From contig JADFYU010000011.1 in NCBI GenBank assembly GCA_015232865.1, positions 1 to 63,948 on the forward strand: a stretch of DNA of 63,948 bases, read 5' to 3'. Below are positions 17,478 through 26,719 of this stretch, in pieces. This DNA comes from Magnetococcales bacterium (GTDB lineage: Bacteria > Pseudomonadota > Magnetococcia > Magnetococcales > UBA8363). Numbering within the stretch: the first letter of the stretch is position 1; every line of letters begins with the position of its first letter. A program made the translations under genes and the position numbers. The notes under the pieces were generated by a model, which was not told where the DNA came from, did not search any database, and saw only the letters and a program-made list of their open reading frames with translations.

Positions 17478-18896
17478 GTGAGTAAAATTGATGACGTTGT
17501 TGTGATCGGAGGTGGTCCGGGCGGCTACGCTGCCGCATTTTTGGCCGCTGACGCCGGATTTTCAACCACACTGATTGATCTGGACACGACACCCGGCGGT
17601 GTCTGTCTTCATCGGGGCTGTATTCCGAGCAAGGCTCTGCTGCATGTCGCCAAATTAATTCGGGAAACCAATGAAGCCTCACAGATGGGTCTCTCCTTCA
17701 GTGAACCGGATTTGGACCTGGACCGGCTGCGGGCCTGGAAGAATGAGGTGGTCAAACGGCTCACCGGCGGTCTGGGTCAGCAGTGCAAAACCCGTGGGGT
17801 CAATTTTATTCAAGGACGGGCGCGATTTTTGGGTTCCAATCGACTCAGCATCGAATCCACCGACGGCTCCCTCTCCGAAATGCCATTTGCCAAAGCCGTT
17901 TTGGCCACTGGCTCCCGCCCCTTCATGCTACCCCATCTGGAGAGTGACTCCCCGTGGGTGATGGACTCCACGGCGGCACTGGATCTGGAAGATATTCCGG
18001 AGAGCATGCTGGTAATTGGGGGCGGCATCATCGGTTTGGAGTTGGGCAGCGCCTACGCCGCACTGGGCAGTCGAATCACCATCGTCGAAGCCACCTCCGG
18101 CCTGATTCCCGGTGCAGACCGGGATCTGGTACGCATCGTTGAAAAAACCATCAAGGGTCAAGTTGAAAAAATTCTGCTCAACACCAGCGTAACCGCACTC
18201 AACTCCAATGAAAAAGGGGTGGAGGCGGTCTGGAAAGATGGAGACGGTCAAGAGACGAGCCAATTTTTTTCACGGATTTTGATGGCCGTGGGTCGGCGTC
18301 CCAACACCGAAGATATCGGCCTGGAGAATACCCAGGTGGTGGTGGAAGAAGGGGTGGTCCGGGTTGATTTGCAAATGCGCACCGACGACCCCAATATTTT
18401 TGCCATCGGCGACATTGTCAAAGGACCGATGCTGGCTCATAAAGCCGCCCACGAAGCCCGTGTCGCCGTCGATGCCCTGGCTGGCAAAAAGAGCTGTTTC
18501 GAACCCAAAGCCATTCCCGGCGTCTGCTATACCGACCCGGAACTGGCCTGGGTCGGCCTGACGGAAACCGCCGCCAAAGCGAAAAACATCACCGTCAAGA
18601 TTGCCCGATTCCCCTGGGCCGCCTGTGGCCGCGCCCATACGGTGGAACGCTTTGAAGGGGTAACCAAGCTGATCGTCGATCCTCAGACCAATCGAATTCT
18701 AGGCATGGGAATCGTCGGAGCTGGAGCTGGCGAACTGTTGGCCGAAGGCGGCTTGGCCATCGAGATGGGGGCCACGGTTCAAGATCTGGCCGACACCATC
18801 CACGCCCACCCAACCCTCTCTGAGACGGTCATGGAGGCCGCCGAGGTCAGCCTGGGACACTGCACCCACTTTTATGTTCCCAAAAGGGGCAAATAA
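17478..18896 (+). CDS. lpdA: Dihydrolipoamide dehydrogenase (E3)
   Basis: A 472-residue flavoprotein that reoxidises dihydrolipoamide on E2 using NAD+. The FAD fold VIGGGPGGYAAA (residues 9-20) is followed by the redox-active disulfide GGVCLHRGCIPSK with Cys43 and Cys48. The NAD fold GGGIIGLELGSAYAALG and the C-terminal dimer-interface catalytic pair HAHPTLSE are present. The GTG at 17478 is preferred because AAGGAA lies just upstream. It is the first gene of a unit with sucA and sucB, and therefore probably serves 2-oxoglutarate dehydrogenase, though it could be shared with other complexes. Confidence 0.96.
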   Translation: MSKIDDVVVIGGGPGGYAAAFLAADAGFSTTLIDLDTTPGGVCLHRGCIPSKALLHVAKLIRETNEASQMGLSFSEPDLDLDRLRAWKNEVVKRLTGGLGQQCKTRGVNFIQGRARFLGSNRLSIESTDGSLSEMPFAKAVLATGSRPFMLPHLESDSPWVMDSTAALDLEDIPESMLVIGGGIIGLELGSAYAALGSRITIVEATSGLIPGADRDLVRIVEKTIKGQVEKILLNTSVTALNSNEKGVEAVWKDGDGQETSQFFSRILMAVGRRPNTEDIGLENTQVVVEEGVVRVDLQMRTDDPNIFAIGDIVKGPMLAHKAAHEARVAVDALAGKKSCFEPKAIPGVCYTDPELAWVGLTETAAKAKNITVKIARFPWAACGRAHTVERFEGVTKLIVDPQTNRILGMGIVGAGAGELLAEGGLAIEMGATVQDLADTIHAHPTLSETVMEAAEVSLGHCTHFYVPKRGK

Positions 18897-18902
18897 CCCG
18901 TC

Positions 18903-18922
18903 CGGGCAGAGCGCTCTGCCCG
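18903..18922. other. Perfect hairpin between lpd and sucA
   Basis: CGGGCAGAGC followed directly by GCTCTGCCCG is a perfect 20-base palindrome seven bases after the lpd stop. There is no U-tract, so it is probably not a full intrinsic terminator. It may be an mRNA-stabilising hairpin or a partial attenuator. Confidence 0.5.
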
Positions 18923-18975
18923 TCTGACTGGACAGAACCAAACCAACTAAATGTGTTATCAAGGATTGATACGGC

Positions 18976-21738
18976 ATGGCGATATCAGATGGATTAAATC
19001 TTGACTACCTGGATAGTCAGTATCAAAACTGGAAGCAGGATTCCAGTTCGGTCAGCAGCGAGTGGCGGATATTTTTTGAAGGGTTTGAGCTGGGCTTGAG
19101 CAGTGGCGGTCCGCTGGCGGCTCCGCTGTCGATCCCGCAGAAAACCAACCAAACCGAGCCGGTCAACATGACGCTCAAACAGAGCAAGGTGGAGGCTCTG
19201 AAAGCCTACTACCGGGAGTACGGCCACTATCAAGCCTGGCTGAACCCATTGGACCCGGAACCACCGCCGACCCTGCCCGATTTGGAACTGGCAAACTTCA
19301 GCCTCACCGAGGCCGATCTGAATACCGAGTTTGTCTTTCGCAGCTCCCACTCCAAAAAAGAGCGGGCGCCCCTGCGGGATATCATCAGTCATCTGAAAAA
19401 GACCTATTGCGGAACCATCGGTGTCGAGTTCATGCACCTGCACGACCCCAAGGAGCGGGATTGGCTGCGGGAGCGTATGGAGGCGGTTCACAACCGACCT
19501 AAACTGACCAACGAAGCCAAGATTCGCGTGCTCAACAAACTGATGCAGTCCACCCAGTTTGAAAAGTTCCTCAACAAAAAATTCCCCGGAACCACCCGCT
19601 TCTCCCTGGAAGGGTCCGACGGAATGATCCCCATGATTGACGCCTTGCTCAACCATGCCGGACAGGACGGCTGCGAAGAGGTGATTATCGGCATCGCCCA
19701 TCGGGGCCGCCTGAATCTGCTGGGCAATGTGCTCAACAAAGATTATTCCCAAATGTTTCGGGAGTTTTTCAACCGCTTTACCCCTTCAACCGTTGTCGGC
19801 TCCGGCGATGTCAAATATCACAACGGCTTCCTGGTCGATCTCACCACCCCTCAAGGCCACAACATCGAAGCCTTTCTGGTCAACAACCCCAGCCATCTGG
19901 AGTCGGTCAATCCGGTGGTGGAGGGCATTGTCCGGGCACGTCAGGAACGCCGGCCAGAGGCGGACCGCTATAAGGTTCTGCCGCTGCTGATCCACGGAGA
20001 TTCCGCTTTTGCCGGACAGGGGGTGGTCTCCGAGACCCTCAATCTTTCGCAGGTGGAGGGCTACCGAACCCAGGGAACGGTCCATATTATTCTCAACAAT
20101 CAGGTGGGGTTCACCACCACCTCGCGCAAAGCCCGGTCGACCCACTACTGTACCGACCAGGCCAAAATGCTCTCCGTACCCATTTTTCATGTCAACGGCG
20201 AAGACCCGGAAGCCTTTATCCACTCCATCTGTCTGGCCTGGGACTATCGGCACAAATTCCGCAAAGATGCGGTGGTCGATCTGATCTGTTACCGCCGCCA
20301 GGGGCATAACGAGGGGGATGAACCGTTCTTCACCCAGCCACAGATGTACACCGAAATCAAAAAACGCCAACCCCTGGCGGTTCTCTACAGCCGAATTCTC
20401 ATGGCGGAAGGGATCGTCACCCAAGCCCAGGTGGATGTGATCGCCAACGGCGTGACCACCTGTATGCAGGAGGCTTTCGACGAGGCCGAACAAGGTTCCA
20501 TGGACTATGTCTCCCCTCACTATTACCCGGAGTGGAAGACGGTTTCCCCCCACTATGACCCAACCCCGATCAATACCCGTATCGATCGGGAACAGATCAT
20601 CCAGTTGGCCCGCAAACTCTACGCCGCCCCGAAAGGATTTAATATCCTGCCCAAACTCAAGCGGATTTTGCAGCAACGGCTGCAATCCGTCGAAGCGGGG
20701 ACAAATCTGGACTGGGCCATTGCCGAAGCGTTATCCTTTGCCTCCCTGGTCACCGAGGGTATTCCAGTCCGGCTGAGCGGCCAGGATAGCTGTCGAGGCA
20801 CCTTCAGCCATCGGCACAGCGTCATGGTCGACATGAAGAACGGCTCACGGGTCTGCAACCTCAACCATCTCTCCGAGGACCAGGCTCCCTGTTCGGTCTA
20901 CGACAGTACCCTGTCGGAATTTGGCGTTTTGGGTTTTGAATATGGCTATTCCACCATCGATCACCGGGGATTGGTCATGTGGGAGGCCCAATTCGGTGAT
21001 TTTGCCAACAACGCGCAGGCCATTATCGACCTCTACATCTGTAGTGGGCAGACCAAATGGCAGAGACTCAGCGCCCTGACCTTGCTGCTTCCCCACGGCA
21101 GCGAAGGGCTGGGACCGGAACACTCCAGCGCTCGTCTGGAACGGTTTCTCCAGCAGTGCGCCGAACACAACATCCAGGTCTGTAATCTCACCACTCCGGC
21201 CCAATATTTCCATCGATTGCGCAGGCAGGTCAAAGTGTCCTACCGCAAACCACTGGTGATCATGACGCCGAAAAGCCTCTTGCGCCACCCCTTGGCCGTC
21301 TCAACCATGGAGGATTTGACCCAGGGTGAATTTCATCGGATTCTGGATGACATCGACGCCACCAGAGAGGCCAAACGTCTGGTTTTTTGTACCGGCAAAA
21401 TCTTTTTCGAGCTGCTCAACCGTCGGGAGGCTCTGGACGTCGATGAGGTGGCCATCATTCGCGTTGAACAGCTCTATCCGTTCCCGGACATCTCCCTGAA
21501 GGCGATCTTGGCAAAATATGATCAGGCTTTGGAGTGGTTCTGGGTTCAAGAAGAGCCGCAAAACATGGGTGCCTGGAGCTATATCCAACCACGTCTGGAG
21601 GGACTGCTCAAAGGAAAACGGCTCTTCTACGTCGGACGCGAGGAGTCGGCCAGTCCGGCCACGGGTTATGCCAACGTCTACCGCACCGAGCAGGCCAGGA
21701 TTACCGATCGGGCCATTGCCCCGGCTGATGACGATTGA
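18976..21738 (+). CDS. sucA: 2-oxoglutarate dehydrogenase E1 component
   Basis: A 920-residue thiamine diphosphate enzyme that decarboxylates 2-oxoglutarate in the TCA cycle and passes succinyl to E2. The N-terminal E2-docking segment LNLDYLDSQYQNWKQD is followed by the E1 core: KFPGTTRFSLEGSDGM, IGIAHRGRLNLLGNVL, the metal/ThDP region HGDSAFAGQGVVSETLNLS and the C-terminal MTPKSLLRHP. Length is close to E. coli SucA (933). It lies 79 bases after lpd and 58 before sucB, so the three probably share a transcript, with lpd first, which differs from the usual sucAB-lpd order. Confidence 0.97.
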   Translation: MAISDGLNLDYLDSQYQNWKQDSSSVSSEWRIFFEGFELGLSSGGPLAAPLSIPQKTNQTEPVNMTLKQSKVEALKAYYREYGHYQAWLNPLDPEPPPTLPDLELANFSLTEADLNTEFVFRSSHSKKERAPLRDIISHLKKTYCGTIGVEFMHLHDPKERDWLRERMEAVHNRPKLTNEAKIRVLNKLMQSTQFEKFLNKKFPGTTRFSLEGSDGMIPMIDALLNHAGQDGCEEVIIGIAHRGRLNLLGNVLNKDYSQMFREFFNRFTPSTVVGSGDVKYHNGFLVDLTTPQGHNIEAFLVNNPSHLESVNPVVEGIVRARQERRPEADRYKVLPLLIHGDSAFAGQGVVSETLNLSQVEGYRTQGTVHIILNNQVGFTTTSRKARSTHYCTDQAKMLSVPIFHVNGEDPEAFIHSICLAWDYRHKFRKDAVVDLICYRRQGHNEGDEPFFTQPQMYTEIKKRQPLAVLYSRILMAEGIVTQAQVDVIANGVTTCMQEAFDEAEQGSMDYVSPHYYPEWKTVSPHYDPTPINTRIDREQIIQLARKLYAAPKGFNILPKLKRILQQRLQSVEAGTNLDWAIAEALSFASLVTEGIPVRLSGQDSCRGTFSHRHSVMVDMKNGSRVCNLNHLSEDQAPCSVYDSTLSEFGVLGFEYGYSTIDHRGLVMWEAQFGDFANNAQAIIDLYICSGQTKWQRLSALTLLLPHGSEGLGPEHSSARLERFLQQCAEHNIQVCNLTTPAQYFHRLRRQVKVSYRKPLVIMTPKSLLRHPLAVSTMEDLTQGEFHRILDDIDATREAKRLVFCTGKIFFELLNRREALDVDEVAIIRVEQLYPFPDISLKAILAKYDQALEWFWVQEEPQNMGAWSYIQPRLEGLLKGKRLFYVGREESASPATGYANVYRTEQARITDRAIAPADDD

Positions 21739-21796
21739 CCGCTAACTGAACTGTCTGGGCTTTGCCCACCCCTTTATCCTACGAAGAGAAACGATC

Positions 21797-23086
21797 ATGG
21801 CAATTGAAATTATCATACCAAGCGTTGGTGAATCCGTTACGGAGGCCTTCATTGATTCCTGGTCCAAAAACGACGGCGATGCGGTCAGCAAGGGCGAATT
21901 GATTCTCGTCATCGAAACGGAAAAGGTCGCTTTGGAAATTGAAGCGGCGGCTGACGGCATTCTCAAGATTGCGGTCGCAAACGGAGAGAGCGTCGCCATC
22001 GGTGCCGTTGTCGGCCATATCGAAACCGACGGCACCGCTGCGGCCGCCCAGCCGGTCGCAGCGACCCCGGAACCGGTTCCGGTACCGGTTGCAGCGACCC
22101 CAACGCCCACACCAGCGACACCATCGACACCCGCACCAATCGCCGCTGCGGCCCCCAGCCCGGAGGAGCACCCGCTGTACGGTCAATTGACCCCGAGTCA
22201 ACGCCGGGAGCTACGGGAACTGGAGATTCAGATCGACAGCATTCCCGCCAGCCGCAAAGATGGTCAACTGACGGTGGCTGATATCTTGATGCAGATCGAA
22301 AAACGGCAGCATCCCGATCAATATGTCTCAACCCCGGTCGCCCCAGTCCCAGCCACCGCCCCCGCCGAAGCCACCGCACCGACCCAGGAGATCGTCACCC
22401 GAAGCAAGATCAGCCCCATGCGGCGGAAAATCGCCGAACGGCTTCTGGAGGCCAAACGCAATACCGCCATGCTTACCACCTTCAACGAGGTGGACATGAG
22501 TCGGGTCATGGCCATTCGCTCCCAGTACAAGGAGGCCTTTAAAGAGAAACACAACATCAATCTGGGTTTTATGTCCTTTTTTCTCAAAGCGGTTATCACC
22601 GCCATGGAGAGTTGCCCGGATCTAAACGCCTCCATGACCGAGCAGGAGATTATCCGCCCCAGTTCCATCCATATGGGGGTGGCCATCGGCTCCAGTCGGG
22701 GCTTGGTTGTGCCGGTCATTCGTCAAGCCGAGAAGCTCAGCTTTGCCGGGTTGGAACAGGCCATCGTCGATTATGTGGTCAAAATCAAGAATAACCAGCT
22801 CAATCTGTCCGACATGGAGGGCGGCACTTTTACCGTCACCAACGGCGGCATCTACGGCTCTCTCATGAGCACCCCGATTCTCAACCCGCCTCAAAGCGGA
22901 ATTCTGGGAATGCACGCCATTAAAAAACGGCCCATCGTCGTCGATGATCAGATCGTCATTCGGCCCATGATGAATCTGGCCCTCAGTTATGACCACCGCA
23001 TCATCGACGGCAAGGAGGCGGTCACCTTTTTGGTTCGCATCAAAGAGTCCATCGAAGATCCAGAGCGGATGCTGCTGGACATTTGA
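21797..23086 (+). CDS. sucB: Dihydrolipoamide succinyltransferase (E2)
   Basis: A 429-residue E2 core enzyme moving succinyl from lipoamide to CoA. The N-terminal lipoyl domain has the modified Lys43 in ETEKVALEI. An Ala/Pro/Thr-rich hinge spans about residues 83-125. A peripheral subunit-binding domain (about 130-165) and a second flexible linker follow. The catalytic domain starts near [14 protein letters not shown] and ends with the active-site [13 protein letters not shown] and the typical C-terminus RMLLDI. The Succinyl rather than acetyl specificity is inferred from its place after sucA. A GAAGAGAAACG sequence upstream may serve as ribosome binding site. Confidence 0.96.
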   Translation: MAIEIIIPSVGESVTEAFIDSWSKNDGDAVSKGELILVIETEKVALEIEAAADGILKIAVANGESVAIGAVVGHIETDGTAAAAQPVAATPEPVPVPVAATPTPTPATPSTPAPIAAAAPSPEEHPLYGQLTPSQRRELRELEIQIDSIPASRKDGQLTVADILMQIEKRQHPDQYVSTPVAPVPATAPAEATAPTQEIVTRSKISPMRRKIAERLLEAKRNTAMLTTFNEVDMSRVMAIRSQYKEAFKEKHNINLGFMSFFLKAVITAMESCPDLNASMTEQEIIRPSSIHMGVAIGSSRGLVVPVIRQAEKLSFAGLEQAIVDYVVKIKNNQLNLSDMEGGTFTVTNGGIYGSLMSTPILNPPQSGILGMHAIKKRPIVVDDQIVIRPMMNLALSYDHRIIDGKEAVTFLVRIKESIEDPERMLLDI

Positions 23087-23194
23087 TCCAAACCGAAAGC
23101 AGAGCCTGACCACTTGGAAAATCTGCTGTTTGCGTTCAATTCTACAGTTCCCCTGCCCAACCCGACCGGGAGGACAGGGGAGATAAACGGCTGA

Positions 23195-23267
23195 TTAAAC
23201 CTGAATTCGTCAGTTGAACGGATGCACATGGCCCAACCTATTGATTCAACTTTTGAATTCAGGTTAA
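23195..23267. repeat. Palindromic element, shortened inverted copy
   Basis: The outer arms TTAAACCTGAATTC and GAATTCAGGTTAA are inverted copies. The interior reads GTCAGTTGAACG, then CCCAACCTATTGATTCAAC, which is the reverse complement of the GTGAATCAAGAGGTTGGG core seen at 6424-6533. This copy is therefore in the opposite orientation and about 40 bases shorter. It follows sucB. Confidence 0.8.
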
Positions 23268-23365
23268 CCATTTCTCCTGATGACTTGAGGTAAGTTTCCA
23301 GTGTATTCTGTTCGACCGTACTCTCAGACAACCCATAGACCACAAGCCTGCCTGCCAAATCAATC

Positions 23366-23995
23366 ATGATACTCAATCCCAACAAGGCGATGTTTTCCCT
23401 GAAAAAACCCAGCTACCAGGAAGCCGAAGCCTTTGTACTTTCACAACAGAACAAATCCTTTACCTACCCGGAGGTCGGAGAGACACGGCTGGGGCCGTAT
23501 GCGGAGCATCATCCGCTTTTCAACCGTTATCGGCGGGTCCACCGGCGTTTTCTCATGGGTGAAGGGATCGAAACCTACGAACGGCTCAAGAGGGCCTTCC
23601 TCGATTGGCAGATGTTTGCCCTGGGTTGGGTGGAGCTTCACCGGTCCAACATTCCCATTGAAGAGAAGGCTCTGGTGGGCATCATCAGTCAGGTCATGGG
23701 GGTCTGGTCCATCAATGTCTGCCGACTGATCTACACCATAGACGAAACCACCCCTCTGATCCGTTTCGGTTTGGGCTATGGCACTCTGCCGGGCCATGCC
23801 ATCCGTGGCGAGGAACGCATTTTGATCGAGTTCAACCCGGAGAGCGGCGATGTCTTCTACGAAATTTATTCCTTCTCGGCCGAAAGCCAGCTGATCGCCA
23901 GAATCACCGCCTTCAGACTGCGCTCCCTCCAAGACCGCTTTGCCCGCGAATCCAGCGACCGAATGCACCGCTTTGCCCAAAATCTCCTCCGCTAG
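23366..23995 (+). CDS. DUF1990 family protein
   Basis: A 209-residue cytosolic protein resembling DUF1990. Family features visible are the early YPEVGETRLG, the middle RRFLMGEGIETYERLKRAFL and the strongly conserved FGLGYGTLPGHAIRGEERI near residues 133-151. The C-terminal half ends with a basic helix. Its function is unknown, though related folds bind hydrophobic ligands. It stands alone between the sucB end (with a palindromic element between) and the nos cluster. The ATG at 23366 lacks a strong ribosome binding site; an in-frame ATG follows at 23390. Confidence 0.78.
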   Translation: MILNPNKAMFSLKKPSYQEAEAFVLSQQNKSFTYPEVGETRLGPYAEHHPLFNRYRRVHRRFLMGEGIETYERLKRAFLDWQMFALGWVELHRSNIPIEEKALVGIISQVMGVWSINVCRLIYTIDETTPLIRFGLGYGTLPGHAIRGEERILIEFNPESGDVFYEIYSFSAESQLIARITAFRLRSLQDRFARESSDRMHRFAQNLLR

Positions 23996-24000
23996 TTGTT

Positions 24001-24120
24001 AACCTTGAAACGGCAGGTATCGGCGCGCACTTGGCACAACCTATTGATTTAGCGAAAAAAAACATAGAAAACATACGGTCTTTTTTTTACCTCTGCACAG
24101 ATCCAACTACCGAATTTAAA
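24001..24120. repeat. Decayed palindromic element
   Basis: The left arm AACCTTGAAACGGCAGGTAT and right arm CCAACTACCGAATTTAAA are degraded inverted copies of the element arms. The interior keeps GGCACAACCTATTGATTTA, matching the reverse-orientation core. AT-rich sequence has replaced the rest. It ends only about 20 bases before the FNR-type box of nosZ. Confidence 0.6.
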
Positions 24121-24142
24121 TTGAAAAAATAATTCCAGACTC

Positions 24143-24184
24143 TTGACCAAAATCAAGGATGACAACCTCTCCCTTCAGTAGAGT
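24143..24184 (+). promoter_or_regulatory. FNR/DNR/NNR-type box and -10 for nosZ
   Basis: TTGACCAAAATCAA (24143-24156) matches the FNR-family consensus TTGAT-N4-ATCAA at nine of ten defined bases. A -10-like TAGAGT (24179-24184) lies at the spacing expected for a class II promoter, with the box centred near -41.5 if transcription starts about 24191. This predicts activation of nosZ under low oxygen or by an NO-sensing family member (DNR/NNR). Confidence 0.78.
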
Positions 24185-24232
24185 GCAAAGAATTAGCAAT
24201 TATTAACTTTTGAAGAGAAAAGGAAATCCATT

Positions 24233-26545
24233 ATGCGAAACCGGTTGGGATGGAAGGGGGCGCTCGTTTCGCTCCTGACAGCGGCGGGTCTGGCTTCCTC
24301 CGCGACGGCGGCGGAAAATCTGCAAGATGTCATGAAACGTCGGGAGTTAACCCAGAAAGATCTGTTGGCGGCCGCCAAAACCTATGTGCCGACAGGTAAA
24401 CGCGATGAGTTCATTGTTTTCAGCTCGGCCGGACAGTGGGGTGGCGTCATCGTCTATGGCATTCCCTCCATGCGGATTCTCAAATATATCTCGGTTTTTC
24501 AGTCGGAGTCCTGGCAGGGATACGGATATGACGATGAATCCAAGCGCATTTTGTATGGAGAGGGACAGCGCAAGGATGGTCCGACCATCACCTGGGGCGA
24601 TACCCATCACCCGGCCATCTCCGAAACCAATGGCGACTATGACGGTCGCTGGCTTTTCATCAACGACAAAGCCAATCCCCGCATCGCCGTCATCGACCTG
24701 CACGACTTTGAGACCAAGCAAATCGTCGTCAATCCCCACTTTAAATCAGAACACGGCGGCTCGTTTGTCAGCCCCGAAACCGATTATGTGATTGAAGCGG
24801 CCCAGTATCCGGCTCCGTTTAAAAATGAATACGTACCCCTGGAAAATTTCAATGAAGAGTACCGGGGTGGCGTCACCTACTGGCGCTTTGACAAAAAGGC
24901 CGGACGGATCGACCCCACGCAATCCTTTTCGGTCGAACTCCCCCCCTACGCCCAAGATATCAGCGACTTCGGTAAAGGCCCCTCAGACGGCTGGTCCTTC
25001 ACCAACTCCTTCTGTGCCGAGCGTTATACCGGTGGCTTTGAACAGGGTCGCCCCCCCTTCGAGGCGGGATGTTCGGCCAACGATACCGACATGCTGCATG
25101 TCATCAACTGGAAAAAAGCGGCCGAATTGTTCAAAGCCGGCAAAGGCGAAATGGTCAACGGCATGGCGATTTTGACCATGAAGACCATGGTGGAAAACCA
25201 CGCGCTGTTCTTGATTCCTGAACCCAAGAGTCCGCACGGTGTCGATGTCACCCCAGACGGTAAGAACATCATCGTCTCCGGCAAACTCGATACCCATGTT
25301 TCGGTCTACTCGTTCGACAAAATCCAACAGGCGATCAAATCGGCCAAATTTTCCGGCAAAGATCCCTATGGCGTTCCCATCATCGACATGAAAGAGGCGT
25401 TGCACGGCCAACTGTCCGTCGGTTTGGGACCGTTACACACCCAAATGGGCGCAGAAGATGGGGTGGTCTATACATCTCTCTATGTGGATTCCATGGTCGC
25501 CAAGTGGAACTATAAAACCCTCAAGGTTCTGGATAAAGTACCGGTCTCCTATAACATCGGCCACCTGATGACCATGCATGGCGATACCACCAAACCTCGT
25601 GGTGACTATCTGGTCGCTCTGAACAAACTGGCCATCGACCGCTTTAATCCGGTCGGCCCCCTACATCCACAAAACCATCAGTTGATCGACATTAGAGGCG
25701 AAAAAATGTCCGTTATCTACGACATGCCTCTGCCATTGGGCGAACCGCATCTGGCCGTTGCCATTGATGCCAAACTGCTTAAACCCCATGTCCGTTATCG
25801 CTTGGGTACCGACAGTCGCACCGGCGAAAAATCCCCATTCGCAACCCGTCCCGGTCGCGAACAGACCACCCGGACCTGTGATGCGTCCGGTCACTGTACC
25901 GTCGAGGTTTTCGGCACATTGATCCGCTCACACATCAACCCGGAAAAAATTGAGGCCCAGGTCGGCGATACCATCAAGATTCATCTGACCAACCTGGAAC
26001 GGGCCCAAGACGAGACCCACGGTTTTACTGTTGGCCTCATGAACGTTCACGCCAGTGTCGAGCCGGGTAAAACCGCTTCCGTCACCTTTGAAGCCACTCA
26101 CGAGGGCGTCTTCCCCTACTACTGCACCGAGTTTTGTTCCGCTCTGCATCTGGAGATGGAAGGATACCTGCTGATCAAACCAAAAGGCGGCGGTAAAGCA
26201 GCCACGGCCGGCGCAGTCCTGAGTCAAGCTGAGCAAGAACAGTTCAAAGCCTCCTACGAAGGTAAACTGAAAACCATCGCCGCAACCAGCGACGTCATCA
26301 ACAGCGTGGTCAAACAGATAACCGAGATGGGCTATGACAAAGATCCACGGACCAAAGCCCTGATGGACGATGCGGTCGATCAACTCAACAAAATCCCCGA
26401 CGTCGAAGCAAAAATGAAGGCCGCCGTCGAAAAGGGTGATTGGAAAAACGCGGCGGATTGGGCTGAGATGGTCTGGCAGTACCAGGTTAAAACAGCCGAT
26501 ATCGGCTTGCGTATCAAATTGATCTTGGAAGAGGGTGGCAAATAG
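24233..26545 (+). CDS. nosZ: Nitrous-oxide reductase, clade II type
   Basis: A 770-residue periplasmic copper enzyme reducing N2O to N2. The signal peptide (MRNRLGWKGALVSLLTAAGL to ATAA) has no twin-arginine motif, so export is Sec-type, as in clade II. CuZ ligands appear in GDTHHP, SPHGVDV, LGPLHT, IGHLMTMHGD and GEPHLA. The cupredoxin domain carries the CuA motif CTEFCSALHLEM. After GYLLIKPKGGG there is an extra helical tail of about 119 residues with no CxxCH, where Wolinella NosZ has a c-type heme. It heads the nos cluster behind an FNR-type box and is followed by a terminator-like hairpin. Confidence 0.97.
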   Translation: MRNRLGWKGALVSLLTAAGLASSATAAENLQDVMKRRELTQKDLLAAAKTYVPTGKRDEFIVFSSAGQWGGVIVYGIPSMRILKYISVFQSESWQGYGYDDESKRILYGEGQRKDGPTITWGDTHHPAISETNGDYDGRWLFINDKANPRIAVIDLHDFETKQIVVNPHFKSEHGGSFVSPETDYVIEAAQYPAPFKNEYVPLENFNEEYRGGVTYWRFDKKAGRIDPTQSFSVELPPYAQDISDFGKGPSDGWSFTNSFCAERYTGGFEQGRPPFEAGCSANDTDMLHVINWKKAAELFKAGKGEMVNGMAILTMKTMVENHALFLIPEPKSPHGVDVTPDGKNIIVSGKLDTHVSVYSFDKIQQAIKSAKFSGKDPYGVPIIDMKEALHGQLSVGLGPLHTQMGAEDGVVYTSLYVDSMVAKWNYKTLKVLDKVPVSYNIGHLMTMHGDTTKPRGDYLVALNKLAIDRFNPVGPLHPQNHQLIDIRGEKMSVIYDMPLPLGEPHLAVAIDAKLLKPHVRYRLGTDSRTGEKSPFATRPGREQTTRTCDASGHCTVEVFGTLIRSHINPEKIEAQVGDTIKIHLTNLERAQDETHGFTVGLMNVHASVEPGKTASVTFEATHEGVFPYYCTEFCSALHLEMEGYLLIKPKGGGKAATAGAVLSQAEQEQFKASYEGKLKTIAATSDVINSVVKQITEMGYDKDPRTKALMDDAVDQLNKIPDVEAKMKAAVEKGDWKNAADWAEMVWQYQVKTADIGLRIKLILEEGGK

Positions 26546-26568
26546 TGGCCTCAACCTGATCCAAACAA

Positions 26569-26607
26569 GAGGACTGGACCCGACCGGGTCCGGTCCTCGG
26601 ATTTTTT
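26569..26607 (+). terminator. Intrinsic terminator/attenuator after nosZ
   Basis: GAGGACTGGACCCG (26569-26582) pairs with CGGGTCCGGTCCTC (26585-26598), one G-T wobble, followed by GGATTTTTT. It sits 24 bases after the nosZ stop and before nosB. It probably ends most nosZ transcripts, giving more NosZ than maturation proteins, with read-through into nosB onwards. Confidence 0.85.
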
Positions 26608-26719
26608 AATTGATTTTGGCCGCATCTTTTTTCCTGATTGATCTCACATGCCCGGTTACACCGCTTCACCCTTCATGGCCGGTCATCGCGTCTGATTCTA
26701 ACGGAGTTCGGAATTTTCA

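Noticed and set aside
23150..23180. CCCCTG/CAGGGG hairpin after sucB as a terminator
   Set aside because: The stem is only six pairs with a long loop and no T-run.
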